Shown here: positions 17,310 to 26,353 of the stretch, in pieces
How positions within the stretch are numbered: position 1 is the stretch's first letter
How the letters are laid out: every line of letters begins with the position of its first letter
Source: DASYAE01 sp036501535
GTDB lineage: Bacteria > Actinomycetota > Actinomycetes > Streptomycetales > Catenulisporaceae
Assembly (NCBI GenBank): GCA_036501535.1
Contig: DASYAE010000181.1
Span: 10,746 to 74,745, forward strand
DNA length: 64,000 nt
Direction of reading: 5' to 3'
Notes under the pieces: generated by a model
Database searches by the model: none
The model's input: only the letters and a program-made list of their open reading frames with translations
Told to the model about the DNA's origin: nothing
Position numbers and translations under genes: made by a program

Positions 17310-18078
17310 CGAGTCGAAGAAGCCGGTCCCGCGCCGGTCCGCGGCTTCCGCGAAGAAGCAGCAGCCGCCTGCCAAGAAGAAGTCCGCTGCGCCGGCCAAG
17401 AAGTCGGCCACCCGCAAGGACGTCGCGCCGCGCAAGGCGCCGCAGGAGCCGGCGGAGCTGAAGAACCCGCCGCCCAAGCAGCCCGGTCCGGGCGCCGGGC
17501 TGGCCGGGTTCGAGGTCACCTTCGCCACGATGTTCAAGCCCGCGATGACCGAGCAGTACCCGGAGGAGAAGGTACCGACCCAGCCGCGCTTCCACGGCCG
17601 GCACCAGCTCAACCGGCATCCGGACGGGCTGGAGAAGTGCATCGGCTGCGAGCTGTGCGCCTGGGCCTGCCCGGCCGACGCGATCTACGTGGAGGGCGCG
17701 GACAACACCGAGGAGGAGCGCTTCTCGCCGGGCGAGCGGTACGGCCGGGTCTACCAGATCAACTACCTGCGCTGCATCCTGTGCGGGCTGTGCATCGAGG
17801 CCTGCCCGACCCGCGCGCTGACCATGACCAACGAGTACGAGCTCGCCGACACCAGCCGCGAGTCGCTGATCTACACCAAGGACCGGCTGCTCGCCCCGCT
17901 GACCGACGGCATGGTCCCGGCCCCGCACCCGATGTACCCGGGCACCACCGAGAAGGAGTACTACAAGGGGCAGGTCACCCGGGCCGACAGCTCGCTGCTG
18001 GCCGATCAGGACCGGCAGCGCGAGGCCGGCGGGTCGGACGCAGACGTCGAGGACGCGCCGAGCGAGGTCGGGTCCTGA
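17299..18078 (+). CDS. nuoI: NADH-quinone oxidoreductase subunit I with Lys/Ala/Pro-rich N-terminal tail
   Basis: A 259-residue subunit holding clusters N6a and N6b. The two ferredoxin motifs are CIGCELCAWACP and CILCGLCIEACP, each followed by the second cluster's cysteine-proline. Residues 1-70 are unusual: a strongly basic KKxxPAKK-type tail resembling histone H1 C-terminal segments, then a Pro-rich linker. Such a tail is not needed for the cluster domain. The gene overlaps nuoH by 11 bases. Confidence 0.95.
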   Translation: MSSDESKKPVPRRSAASAKKQQPPAKKKSAAPAKKSATRKDVAPRKAPQEPAELKNPPPKQPGPGAGLAGFEVTFATMFKPAMTEQYPEEKVPTQPRFHGRHQLNRHPDGLEKCIGCELCAWACPADAIYVEGADNTEEERFSPGERYGRVYQINYLRCILCGLCIEACPTRALTMTNEYELADTSRESLIYTKDRLLAPLTDGMVPAPHPMYPGTTEKEYYKGQVTRADSSLLADQDRQREAGGSDADVEDAPSEVGS

Positions 18079-18998
18079 TGAGCGCGCACCTCGAATCCCT
18101 GCACAGCGCCGTCTCCGTCCATCTGGCGGCCGCGGCGAACACCGGCCAGGTGGTCGCCACCGGCCACGGCGAGACCTACCTGTTCTGGATCGGCTCGATC
18201 ATCGCCGTCGCCGGCGCGGTCGGCCTGATCCTGTCGAAGAAGGCCGTGCACTCGGCGCTGTGCCTGTGCGCGGTGATGATCTGCCTGGCCCTGTTCTACC
18301 TGGCCCAGGGCGCGATCTTCCTCGGCGTCGTGCAGATCGTGGTCTACACCGGCGCGATCATGATGCTGTTCCTGTTCGTGCTCATGCTGATCGGCGTCGA
18401 CTCGGAGGAGTCGCTGAACGAGACGATCCCCGGCCAGCGCTGGATCGCCGTGCTGTTCGCGGTCGCCTTCTGCGGCGTGCTGATCGGCGTGTTCGCACAC
18501 GCGCACCTCGGCACCTTCGCCGGGGTCGACGCGGCCAACGCGGCGAACGGCGGCAACGTGTCGTCCCTGGCCGTGCTGCTCTTCTCCCGGTACTACTGGG
18601 CCTTCGAGGTCTCCTCCGCGGTGCTGATCACCGCGGCGGTCGGCGCGATGGTGCTGGCCCACCGGGAGCGCATCACCCCGCGCAAGACCCAGCGGGAGCT
18701 GGCGATCGCCCGGTTCCAGCGGTACGGCCGGGACCCGCGCACCATCGTCACCCCGCTGCCGAGCCCGGGCGTCTACGCCCAGCACAACGCGGTGGACACC
18801 CCGGCGCTGCTGCCCGACGGCAGCATCTCCGAGCTCAGCCTCAACGCCACCCTGCGCTCGCACGGCAACCAGCGCGATCTGCGGCCGCTGCCGGTGCCGC
18901 TGCCGCACGTCGACCTGGACGGCGACGGCGTCGACGTGATCCGCCGCCCGGCCGCCGCGCCGGCGGCGCAGACCGAGACCGAGGAGGTCGAGGCGTGA
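18078..18998 (+). CDS. nuoJ: NADH-quinone oxidoreductase subunit J
   Basis: A 306-residue membrane subunit with five hydrophobic helices. It contains VVYTGAIMMLFLFVLMLIG, the region that forms the pi-bulge helix TM3 important for coupling. The final 110 residues are hydrophilic with Pro and Arg, longer than in most bacteria. The ATG overlaps the nuoI stop. Confidence 0.94.
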   Translation: MSAHLESLHSAVSVHLAAAANTGQVVATGHGETYLFWIGSIIAVAGAVGLILSKKAVHSALCLCAVMICLALFYLAQGAIFLGVVQIVVYTGAIMMLFLFVLMLIGVDSEESLNETIPGQRWIAVLFAVAFCGVLIGVFAHAHLGTFAGVDAANAANGGNVSSLAVLLFSRYYWAFEVSSAVLITAAVGAMVLAHRERITPRKTQRELAIARFQRYGRDPRTIVTPLPSPGVYAQHNAVDTPALLPDGSISELSLNATLRSHGNQRDLRPLPVPLPHVDLDGDGVDVIRRPAAAPAAQTETEEVEA

Positions 18999-19294
18999 AC
19001 CCGGCCAACTACCTCTACCTGTCCGCGATCCTGTTCAGCCTCGGCGCGCTCGGGGTGCTGGTGCGGCGCAACGCGATCGTGGTCTTCATGTGCGTCGAGC
19101 TGATGCTGAACGCGTCCAACCTCGCGTTCGTCACCTTCGCCCGGATGCACGGCAAGCTCGACGGGCAGGTCATCGCGTTCTTCACCATGGTCGTCGCGGC
19201 GGCCGAGGTCGTGGTGGGGCTGGCGATCATCATCACCGTGTTCCGCACCCGCCGCTCGGCCTCGGTCGACGACGCGAACCTGCTGAAGTACTGA
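18995..19294 (+). CDS. nuoK: NADH-quinone oxidoreductase subunit K
   Basis: A 99-residue, three-helix membrane subunit. The conserved glutamates lie in FMCVELMLNASNLAF and AAAEVVVGLA. GAGGAGGTCGAG precedes the GTG, which overlaps the nuoJ stop. Length and motifs are standard. Confidence 0.96.
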   Translation: MNPANYLYLSAILFSLGALGVLVRRNAIVVFMCVELMLNASNLAFVTFARMHGKLDGQVIAFFTMVVAAAEVVVGLAIIITVFRTRRSASVDDANLLKY

Positions 19295-19309
19295 GAGGGA
19301 ATCCGACTG

Positions 19310-21238
19310 ATGCCACCCTCCACGTATGCCCCGGCCGCGGCCACCGGCGCGTTCGCGCTGACCGCCTGGGTGGTCGTGCTGCCGCTGGCCGGCGCGCTGA
19401 TCCTGCTGGTCGGCGGGCGCCGGACGAACCGGTGGGGGCACCTGCTCGGCTGCCTGACCGCGCTCGGCTCGTTCGCGCTCGGCGCGATCCTGTTCTTCAG
19501 CCTGCTGGGCAAGCCCGGCACGGCCCGGTCCTACGACCAGCACGTGTACACCTGGGTGCCGGTGCCCGGCTTCAGCGCCGACGCCGGCTTCCACCTCGAT
19601 CCGCTGTCGATCACCTTCGTGCTGCTGATCACGGGTGTCGGATCGCTGATCCACATCTACTCGGTCGGCTACATGGCGCACGACGCGAACCGGCGCAAGT
19701 TCTTCGCGTTCCTGAACCTGTTCCTGGCCGCGATGCTCATCCTGGTGCTCGCCGACAACTACCTGCTGCTGTACGCCGGCTGGGAGGGCGTGGGCCTGGC
19801 CTCGTACCTGCTGATCGGGTTCTGGCAGGAGCGGCCCTCGGCGGCGGTCGCGGCGAAGAAGGCGTTCATCGTCAACCGGGTCGGCGACATCGGCCTGTCC
19901 CTGGCCGTGATGATCATGTTCACCACGTTCGGGTCCTTCTCCTTCACCGACGTGTTCGCCAAGGCCGGCAGCGCCGACCACAAGACGGTCACCGGGCTCG
20001 GCATCCTGCTGCTGCTGGCCGCCTGCGGCAAGTCGGCCCAGTTCCCGCTGCAGTCCTGGCTCGGCGACGCGATGGAGGGCCCGACCCCCGTCAGCGCCCT
20101 GATCCACGCGGCGACCATGGTGACCGCGGGCGTGTACCTGATCGTGCGCTCCAACGCCATCTTCGACGTCGCGCCCGAGGCCCGGCTGCTGGTCAGCATC
20201 ATCGGCGCGATCACGCTGATGTTCGGCGCCATCGTCGGTTGCGCGAAGGACGACATCAAGAAGTCGCTGGCCGGCTCGACCATGTCGCAGATCGGCTACA
20301 TGGTGATGGCCGCCGGCCTCGGCCCGCTCGGCTACGTCGCCGCGATCATGCACCTGATCACGCACGGCTTCTTCAAGGCCGGGCTGTTCCTCGGCGCCGG
20401 CTCGGTCATGCACGGCATGAACGACGACGTGAACATGCGGCACTACGGCGGCCTGTTCAAGTACATGAAGGTCACCGGCGCCACCTTCATCGCCGGCTAC
20501 CTCGCCATCATCGGCTTCCCGCTGCTGTCCGGGTTCTGGTCCAAGGACAAGATCATCGCGGCCGCGTTCGCGCTCGGCGGCACCAGCGGGGCGATCTTCG
20601 GCACCGTGGCCATCGTCGGCGCGGTCATCACGTCCTTCTACATGACCCGCATGGTGCTGATGACCTTCTTCGGCGAGAAGCGCTGGGTCCCGGACGCCGG
20701 GGGGCACGAGCCCCATCCGCACGAGTCGCCGCTCTCGATGACCGTGCCGATGGTCATCCTCGCGGTCGGCTCGGTCTTCGCCGGCGGGCTGTTCTCGATC
20801 AACAGCAGCTTCCTGAACTGGCTCTCGCCGGTCACCGGGCACTCCGACGGCAACCCGCCGTTCAGCGAGTGGGTGACCTCGGGCATCACCTTCGTCGCCA
20901 TCGTGATCGGCTTCGCGATCGCCTGGCGGCTCTACCGCCGCGAGGTCCCGGCGACGGCCCCGGTCGGCACGCCCCTCACCCGCGCGGCCCGCCGCGACCT
21001 GTACGGCGACGCCTTCAACGAATTGGTCTTCATGCGCACCGGCCAGTACCTGACCCGCCTGCTGGTGTTCTTCGACCTCAAGGGCATCGACGGCGTGGTC
21101 AACGGCACCGCGGCCGGGCTCGGCGGCAGCTCGGGCCGGCTGCGGCGGGTGCAGAACGGGTTCGTGCGCTCCTACGCGCTGTCCATGTTCGGCGGCGCCT
21201 GCCTGCTCATCGTGGCCCTGCTGCTGGTCCGAGGCTGA
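19310..21238 (+). CDS. nuoL: NADH-quinone oxidoreductase subunit L
   Basis: A 642-residue antiporter-like proton-pumping subunit with about 14-16 helices. It contains YAGWEGVGLASYLLIGFW (key glutamate), QFPLQSWLGDAMEGPTPVSA and LIHAATMVTAGVY, and further lysine/histidine motifs such as MHLITHGFFKAGLFL. A long C-terminal region includes the lateral helix. GAGAGGGA precedes the ATG, with 15 bases after nuoK. Confidence 0.96.
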   Translation: MPPSTYAPAAATGAFALTAWVVVLPLAGALILLVGGRRTNRWGHLLGCLTALGSFALGAILFFSLLGKPGTARSYDQHVYTWVPVPGFSADAGFHLDPLSITFVLLITGVGSLIHIYSVGYMAHDANRRKFFAFLNLFLAAMLILVLADNYLLLYAGWEGVGLASYLLIGFWQERPSAAVAAKKAFIVNRVGDIGLSLAVMIMFTTFGSFSFTDVFAKAGSADHKTVTGLGILLLLAACGKSAQFPLQSWLGDAMEGPTPVSALIHAATMVTAGVYLIVRSNAIFDVAPEARLLVSIIGAITLMFGAIVGCAKDDIKKSLAGSTMSQIGYMVMAAGLGPLGYVAAIMHLITHGFFKAGLFLGAGSVMHGMNDDVNMRHYGGLFKYMKVTGATFIAGYLAIIGFPLLSGFWSKDKIIAAAFALGGTSGAIFGTVAIVGAVITSFYMTRMVLMTFFGEKRWVPDAGGHEPHPHESPLSMTVPMVILAVGSVFAGGLFSINSSFLNWLSPVTGHSDGNPPFSEWVTSGITFVAIVIGFAIAWRLYRREVPATAPVGTPLTRAARRDLYGDAFNELVFMRTGQYLTRLLVFFDLKGIDGVVNGTAAGLGGSSGRLRRVQNGFVRSYALSMFGGACLLIVALLLVRG

Positions 21239-21253
21239 GAGGGAGACATCGAC

Positions 21254-22897
21254 GTGTCCTCGTTCCCGTATCTGACGGTCACCGCCGCCGCGCCGCTGGT
21301 CGGCATGGTGGCGATCACCGCGCTGCCCAAGGAGAGGGGCGCGCTGGCCAAGCCGATCGCGCTGCTCTTCTCGCTGATCACGCTCGGCTTCGCGATCGCC
21401 TGCGCGGTCGCGTTCAAGACCGGCGGCCCGCAGTACCAGCTCAACGAGAACCACGAGTGGATCCCGGCGTTCCACGTCGACTACACCCTCGGCGTGGACG
21501 GGGTCGCACTGGTCCTGCTCCTGATGACCGCGGTGCTGGTGCCGGTCGTCATCCTGGCCGCCTGGAACGACGCGGAGCTCGGCGACGGCTCGGCGCCGCT
21601 GACCGGCCGGCGCTCGATCAAGGCCCACTTCGGGCTGCTGATGGTGCTCGAGACCATGATGATCGGGGTCTTCGTCGCCGAGGACATCTTCCTGTTCTAC
21701 GTGCTCTTCGAGGCGCTGCTGATCCCGAGCTACTTCCTGATCGGCTCGTTCGGCGGCGCGCGCCGCTCCTACGCGGCGGTCAAGTTCCTGCTCTACAACC
21801 TGCTCGGCGGCCTGCTGATGCTGGCCGCGGTGATCGGGCTCTACGTGGTGGCGAACCGCTCGCCGGTCGGCGCCACGTTCAACTTCCCGACGTTGGCCTA
21901 CGCGGTCACCCACGGACAGCTGGACATGTCGGTGGGCACCGGGCGGTGGCTGTTCCTCGGGTTCTTCATCGCCTTCGCGATCAAGGCGCCGCTGTGGCCG
22001 TTCCACACCTGGCTGCCGGACGCCGCCGGGGAGGCCACCCCGGGCACCGCGGTGCTGCTGGTCGGCGTGCTGGACAAGATCGGCACCTTCGGGATGCTGC
22101 GCTACTGCCTGCAGCTGTTCCCGGAGGCCAGCCACTGGCTCACCCCGACCATCATCGTGTTCGCGGTGATCAGCACCATCTACGGCGCGCTGGTCGCGAT
22201 CGGGCAGACCGACATCAAGCGCCTGATCGCCTACACCTCGGTCTCGCACTTCGGCCTGATCACCATCGGCGTGTTCGCACTCACCCCGCGCGGCCAGGTC
22301 GGCGCGACGCTCTACATGGTCAACCACGGCCTGTCCACCGGCGCGCTGTTCCTGCTGGCCGGCTTCATGATCCGGCGGCGCGGCTCGACCAGCGTGGACG
22401 CCTACGGCGGGGTGCAGAAGGTGGCCCCGGTGCTGGCCGGCACCTTCCTGGTGGCGGGCCTGTCCTCGCTGGCGCTGCCCGGCATGTCCACCTTCATCTC
22501 CGAGTTCCTGGTGCTGGTCGGCACCTTCGAGCGGTGGCCGGTGGCCTCGATCGTCGCGATCACCTCGATCGTGCTGGCCGCGGTCTACATCCTGTGGCTC
22601 TACCAGCGCACCATGACCGGCCCGGTGACCGAGCAGGTCAAGGGATTCAAGGACCTGAGCTTCCGGGAGGTCGCGGCGATCGGCCCGCTGCTGGCGCTGA
22701 TCGTGGTGCTCGGCTTCGTCCCCAGCATCCTGACGAACTTCGTGAACCCGGCGATCACCGACACGCACATCCAGAAGACGGTCACTGCGGTGCACGCCAC
22801 GGCGCCGCACCACAGCCAGAAGCCTGGTTCGAGCGGGCACGACCTGGCGCTGTCTCCGCTACCCCAGCCAGCACAGCAGATCGGGAGTGGCCGGTAA
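21254..22897 (+). CDS. nuoM: NADH-quinone oxidoreductase subunit M
   Basis: A 547-residue antiporter-like subunit. Diagnostic segments are FYVLFEALLIPSYFLIG (essential glutamate), APLWPFHTWLPDAAGEATP and MVNHGLSTGALFLLAGF. The GTG start follows GAGAGGGAG. The C-terminal 40 residues are hydrophilic and Ser/His-rich. It shares its TAA stop with the nuoN start (TAATG). Confidence 0.95.
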   Translation: MSSFPYLTVTAAAPLVGMVAITALPKERGALAKPIALLFSLITLGFAIACAVAFKTGGPQYQLNENHEWIPAFHVDYTLGVDGVALVLLLMTAVLVPVVILAAWNDAELGDGSAPLTGRRSIKAHFGLLMVLETMMIGVFVAEDIFLFYVLFEALLIPSYFLIGSFGGARRSYAAVKFLLYNLLGGLLMLAAVIGLYVVANRSPVGATFNFPTLAYAVTHGQLDMSVGTGRWLFLGFFIAFAIKAPLWPFHTWLPDAAGEATPGTAVLLVGVLDKIGTFGMLRYCLQLFPEASHWLTPTIIVFAVISTIYGALVAIGQTDIKRLIAYTSVSHFGLITIGVFALTPRGQVGATLYMVNHGLSTGALFLLAGFMIRRRGSTSVDAYGGVQKVAPVLAGTFLVAGLSSLALPGMSTFISEFLVLVGTFERWPVASIVAITSIVLAAVYILWLYQRTMTGPVTEQVKGFKDLSFREVAAIGPLLALIVVLGFVPSILTNFVNPAITDTHIQKTVTAVHATAPHHSQKPGSSGHDLALSPLPQPAQQIGSGR

Positions 22898-24507
22898 TGT
22901 CCATCCTCGCCAGCTCGGTGCACGCGGCGGCGGCCGCGTCGAACGGCACGACGACGTTCGTGACGCCGCACGTGGAGTACGCGAAGCTCTCGCCGATGAT
23001 CGTCGTGTTCGCGGCGGCGACCCTCGGCGTGCTGTTCGAGGCCTTCCTTCCGCGCAAGGTCCGCTACTACGCGCAGGTCGCGCTGACCCTGCTGGGCCTC
23101 GCGGCGGCCTTCGCCGCGGTGATCGCGCTGCACGCGACCGCCGCGCAGACCGTGGCGCAGGGCTCGGTCGCGGTCGACCCGGTCACCCTGTTCCTGCAGG
23201 GCACCATCCTGGTGATCTCCTTCATCGGGGTGCTGGTGATCGCCGAGCGCAGGACGGAGAAGGGGCAGGACGCGTTCGCCTCGCAGGGCGCCTCGGTGCC
23301 CGGCTCGCAGGCCGAGCGGGACACCACCCGGGCCGGCTGGCTGACCACCGAGGTCTACCCGCTGCTGATGTTCTCGATCGGCGGCATGCTGCTGTTCCCG
23401 GCCGCGAACGACCTGCTGACCATGTTCGTGGCGCTGGAGGTGCTCTCGCTGCCGCTGTACCTGGTCTGCGGCCTGGCCCGGCACCGCCGGCTGCTCTCGC
23501 AGGAGGCCGCGCTCAAGTACTTCCTGCTCGGCGCGTTCTCCTCGGCGTTCTTCCTGTACGGCGCGGCGCTGCTGTACGGCTACGCCGGCTCGGTCACCTT
23601 CTCCGACACCGACCCGTCCGACCCGGGCATCGCGCAGGCGGTCTCCGCCGGCGCGCACGGCTCGGCGCTGCTCTACGCCGGCGTGGCGCTGCTCGGCATG
23701 GGGCTGCTGTTCAAGGTCGGCGCGGCGCCGTTCCACATGTGGACCCCGGACGTGTACCAGGGCGCGCCGACCCCGATCACCGGCTTCATGGCCGCCGCCA
23801 CCAAGATCGCCGCGTTCGGCGCGCTGCTGCGGGTGCTGGACGTGGCGCTGCTCGGCTCGGTGGACGTGTGGCGGCCGGTGATCGAGGCGGTCGCCATCAT
23901 CACCATGGTCGTCGGCGGCATCCTGGCGCTGACCCAGCGTGACATCAAGCGGATGCTGGCCTACTCGGCGATCCTCAACGCCGGCTACATCATCATCGGG
24001 CTGGCCTCGACCTCGGCCACCGGCATCTCGGCGATCCTGTTCTACCTGCCGGTCTACGGCGTCGCCATCATCGGCGCGTTCGCCGTGGTGACCCTGGTGC
24101 GCGACAGCGGCGGCGAGGCGACCGACCTGTCCCGCTGGGCCGGGCTCGGCCGGCGCGCCCCGATCCCGGCCGCGCTGCTCTCGGTGTTCCTGCTGGCCTT
24201 CGCCGGCATCCCGTTCACCAGCGTGTTCGTCGGCAAGTTCGCGGTCTTCCAGGCAGCGCTGCAGGCCGGCGCCCCGCAGCTGGTCATCGTCGCGGTGCTG
24301 GCCAGCGCCCTGGCGGCGTTCTTCTACCTGCGGGTGGTCGTGGTGATGTTCTTCTCCGACCCGCTGCCCGAGGGCCCGACCATCGCGAACCCCTCGATCG
24401 CCGTGAAGGCCGCGCTGGCCATAGCGGCCCTCGCCACGGTCGCGATGGGCATCGCCCCGGCGGCGCTGCTGCACCTGGCGAACAACTCGTCGGTGCTGGC
24501 GAGGTAG
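22897..24507 (+). CDS. nuoN: NADH-quinone oxidoreductase subunit N
   Basis: A 536-residue antiporter-like subunit, last gene of the operon. It has TMFVALEVLSLPLYLVCGL (essential glutamate), GAAPFHMWTPDVYQGAPTP and KRMLAYSAILNAGYI. The ATG follows GGGAG and overlaps the nuoM stop. A strong hairpin terminator lies 28 bases after the stop codon, marking the end of the transcript. Confidence 0.95.
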   Translation: MSILASSVHAAAAASNGTTTFVTPHVEYAKLSPMIVVFAAATLGVLFEAFLPRKVRYYAQVALTLLGLAAAFAAVIALHATAAQTVAQGSVAVDPVTLFLQGTILVISFIGVLVIAERRTEKGQDAFASQGASVPGSQAERDTTRAGWLTTEVYPLLMFSIGGMLLFPAANDLLTMFVALEVLSLPLYLVCGLARHRRLLSQEAALKYFLLGAFSSAFFLYGAALLYGYAGSVTFSDTDPSDPGIAQAVSAGAHGSALLYAGVALLGMGLLFKVGAAPFHMWTPDVYQGAPTPITGFMAAATKIAAFGALLRVLDVALLGSVDVWRPVIEAVAIITMVVGGILALTQRDIKRMLAYSAILNAGYIIIGLASTSATGISAILFYLPVYGVAIIGAFAVVTLVRDSGGEATDLSRWAGLGRRAPIPAALLSVFLLAFAGIPFTSVFVGKFAVFQAALQAGAPQLVIVAVLASALAAFFYLRVVVVMFFSDPLPEGPTIANPSIAVKAALAIAALATVAMGIAPAALLHLANNSSVLAR

Positions 24508-24535
24508 CAGGGCACGTCATAGGGATACGGACGGC

Positions 24536-24583
24536 CGCAGGGCCCGGGTCCGTCGGCGCACGCCGACCGTCCCGGGCCCTGCG
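24536..24583 (+). terminator. Intrinsic-type hairpin terminator after nuoN
   Basis: A 13-base perfect arm (CGCAGGGCCCGGG) pairs with CCCGGGCCCTGCG, and an inner seven-base CGTCGGC-type stem is separated by two mismatches. There is no U-tract, as is common for actinomycete terminators. It probably also ends transcription of the convergent ATPase gene. Confidence 0.85.
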
Positions 24584-24621
24584 CCGTTCGCCCGGCCCGA
24601 CGCCGCGTCAGCGCGCCCGCT

Positions 24622-25389
24622 TCAGCGCACAGACACCGAGCTGGCCACCACGCTGACCGTCTTGCCGCGGCCGTGCGCCGCGGCGCGCACGCTCCAGCGC
24701 TCGCACAGCAGGCCCAGCATCTCGAGCCCGCGCCCTGATTCGTCCAGGAAGCCCGCCCGGCGCGGCGTGACCGTGCATTTCCCCTTCGGCTTCGCGCCCA
24801 CCGGTGGTCCGGCCGGGCCGGACCCCGCCGCGCCGGGCCGCTCGGCCGGGCCGGCCTCCTGCTGCGCCTCGCCCTGCGCGCCGAACGCGGTCTCCGGCTC
24901 GCCGTCGGTGATCTCGAAGCAGCAGGCGCGCTCGTCGATCCGCACCTCGACGCGCACCGCGCCGCCGGCTCCGTGCACCACCGCGTTGGCGACGACTTCG
25001 CCGAAGGCGAGCTCGCAGGACTCCACCGCGTCCTGGTCGGGCCAGGTGGCGCGCAGCAGGTCGCCGAACCAGCGGCGGGCGTAGTGGGCGCAGCGGCGCT
25101 GCGCCGGGAAGTGCCAGCCGAACAGGAGGCCGGCGCAAGGGTCCGGCCGGCCCGCCGCGTCCGCGCTGCCGGCCTCCGCTTCGCGCGTCTCCGCCGCCTC
25201 GGTGTCTTGCGCGGCCTGCTCCTGCAGGTCCAGCAGGTCCAGCTGCAGGGGCGTCAGCCCGGGCATCGCCGGCAGGGTGATCCGCTTGGGCTGGGGGCCG
25301 GCGGGCGGTGTCGTCGGGGCCGGTGCCGGGCGGCCGTCGACCGCGGAGCCGGGAAGGTCGGCGCGGTGCATTTCAGTGATCAATGCCAT
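24622..25389 (-). CDS. ATP-binding (HATPase, RsbW-like) regulatory protein
   Basis: A 255-residue protein with a GHKL ATPase fold. The N box is ELAFGEVVANAVVHG, G1 is EITDGE and G2 is ESGRGLEML. These are the marks of the small RsbW/anti-sigma serine-kinase-like ATPases that abound in actinomycetes. The first 90 residues are a non-conserved, Pro/Ala-rich segment, and a Gly/Ala/Pro insertion separates G1 and G2. The partner is unknown. ATG 25389 is used; ATG 25371 is possible. It is divergent from the NUDIX gene and convergent with nuoN. Confidence 0.85.
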   Translation of the reverse strand: MALITEMHRADLPGSAVDGRPAPAPTTPPAGPQPKRITLPAMPGLTPLQLDLLDLQEQAAQDTEAAETREAEAGSADAAGRPDPCAGLLFGWHFPAQRRCAHYARRWFGDLLRATWPDQDAVESCELAFGEVVANAVVHGAGGAVRVEVRIDERACCFEITDGEPETAFGAQGEAQQEAGPAERPGAAGSGPAGPPVGAKPKGKCTVTPRRAGFLDESGRGLEMLGLLCERWSVRAAAHGRGKTVSVVASSVSVR

Positions 25390-25452
25390 GCCTTCATCCG
25401 AAGGGCGCGGTGGCGAGACCGCCGCCGTCGTCGCGCGCCGCACCGCTGCCGC

Positions 25453-25458
25453 TAGCGT
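25453..25458 (+). promoter_or_regulatory. Leaderless -10 box of the NUDIX gene
   Basis: TAGCGT (TANNNT) ends seven bases before GTG 25466. No ribosome-binding site is present, so the transcript probably starts at the GTG. Confidence 0.5.
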
Positions 25459-25465
25459 GAGCCGG

Positions 25466-25975
25466 GTGAGTGAGACGAACAGGGGGGAAAAGACGGGTGA
25501 CGGGGCCGGCGGCTGGTCCCGGCCCGCGGTCGCGGCCGGTGCCCTGATCACCACCGAGGACGGCAGGATCCTGCTGGTCAAGCCCTCGTACAAGCCGCTG
25601 TGGGAGATCCCCGGCGGCATGGTGGAGGCGGGGGAGACCCCGGCCCGGGCGCTGGAGCGCGAGATCGCCGAGGAGCTCGGCATCGCGGTCGCGGCGGGCC
25701 CGCTGCTGGTCGCCGACTGGGCGCCGGTCGAGCCGGTGGGCGACAAGCTGCTGTTCGTGTTCGACTGCGGGCGGCTGGACTCCGGGCAGGCCGCGGACCT
25801 GCGGGCGGACGGCGTCGAGATCGTCGACTTCGCCTACCATCCGCGGGCGGCTTTGGACGGCCTGCTGATTCCCCGGCTGGCCCGGCGGCTGCACGCAGCC
25901 CTGGACGCCTGCCGGGACCATACGGTTTCGTACCTTGAGCACGGTGTGCCGCATCGCGCCGCGGAGCTCGGCTGA
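25466..25975 (+). CDS. NUDIX hydrolase
   Basis: A 169-residue protein with a perfect Nudix box: G-x5-E-x7-REIAEELGI starting at GMVEAGE near residue 53. The box binds the metal ions for hydrolysis of a nucleoside diphosphate linked to another group. The substrate is not predictable. GTG 25466 is selected because of its leaderless -10 box; GTG 25457 is in frame. It is transcribed away from the HATPase gene. Confidence 0.88.
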   Translation: MSETNRGEKTGDGAGGWSRPAVAAGALITTEDGRILLVKPSYKPLWEIPGGMVEAGETPARALEREIAEELGIAVAAGPLLVADWAPVEPVGDKLLFVFDCGRLDSGQAADLRADGVEIVDFAYHPRAALDGLLIPRLARRLHAALDACRDHTVSYLEHGVPHRAAELG

Positions 25976-26353
25976 CCGCTGCACGTAACGCGACGGACGC
26001 ATAGAGACACTGCACCACGTCCGGCGGCTCTTGTTGAGCCGAATCGTGAGTCAGGTCGGGTGACGGGCGGTCAGTTTGGTCAGCTTGGCCCCGCCGCTGC
26101 GCCGTTCGGAGCAACGCAACGCTTCTGATACGCCGCTTCTGATATGCCGCCCGATCAAAGGCATCGGTCTTCTGCCGGACCTGTCGGCCGCATGTGCGAT
26201 CGCTCGGCCTGGCCAGGTGTATGACGGTGGTTCGGTTCGGATTAACCGATTCGGGTGGACATCTGGTAAGCCGCCCACAGCGGGCCTCCGGACCTGACAG
26301 CATGACCGGCAGAAAAGGCTCTTTCCGTCGTCACGGCAGCTCGGAGCATTCAG
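25976..26353. other. Intergenic region with short tandem repeat and palindrome
   Basis: No gene is seen in these 378 bases. They hold two tandem copies of a 14-base unit, CGCTTCTGATAYGC (26120-26133 and 26134-26147), and the interrupted palindrome TCGG-ATTAA-CCGA at 26237-26249. These may belong to the promoter of the downstream regulator gene. Confidence 0.5.

Noticed and set aside
18773..22840. A 1,355-codon open frame on the minus strand opposite nuoJ-nuoM.
   Set aside because: It is antisense to four strongly conserved nuo genes, has His/Asp/Gln-biased composition and no domain. Such frames arise from high-GC codon use.
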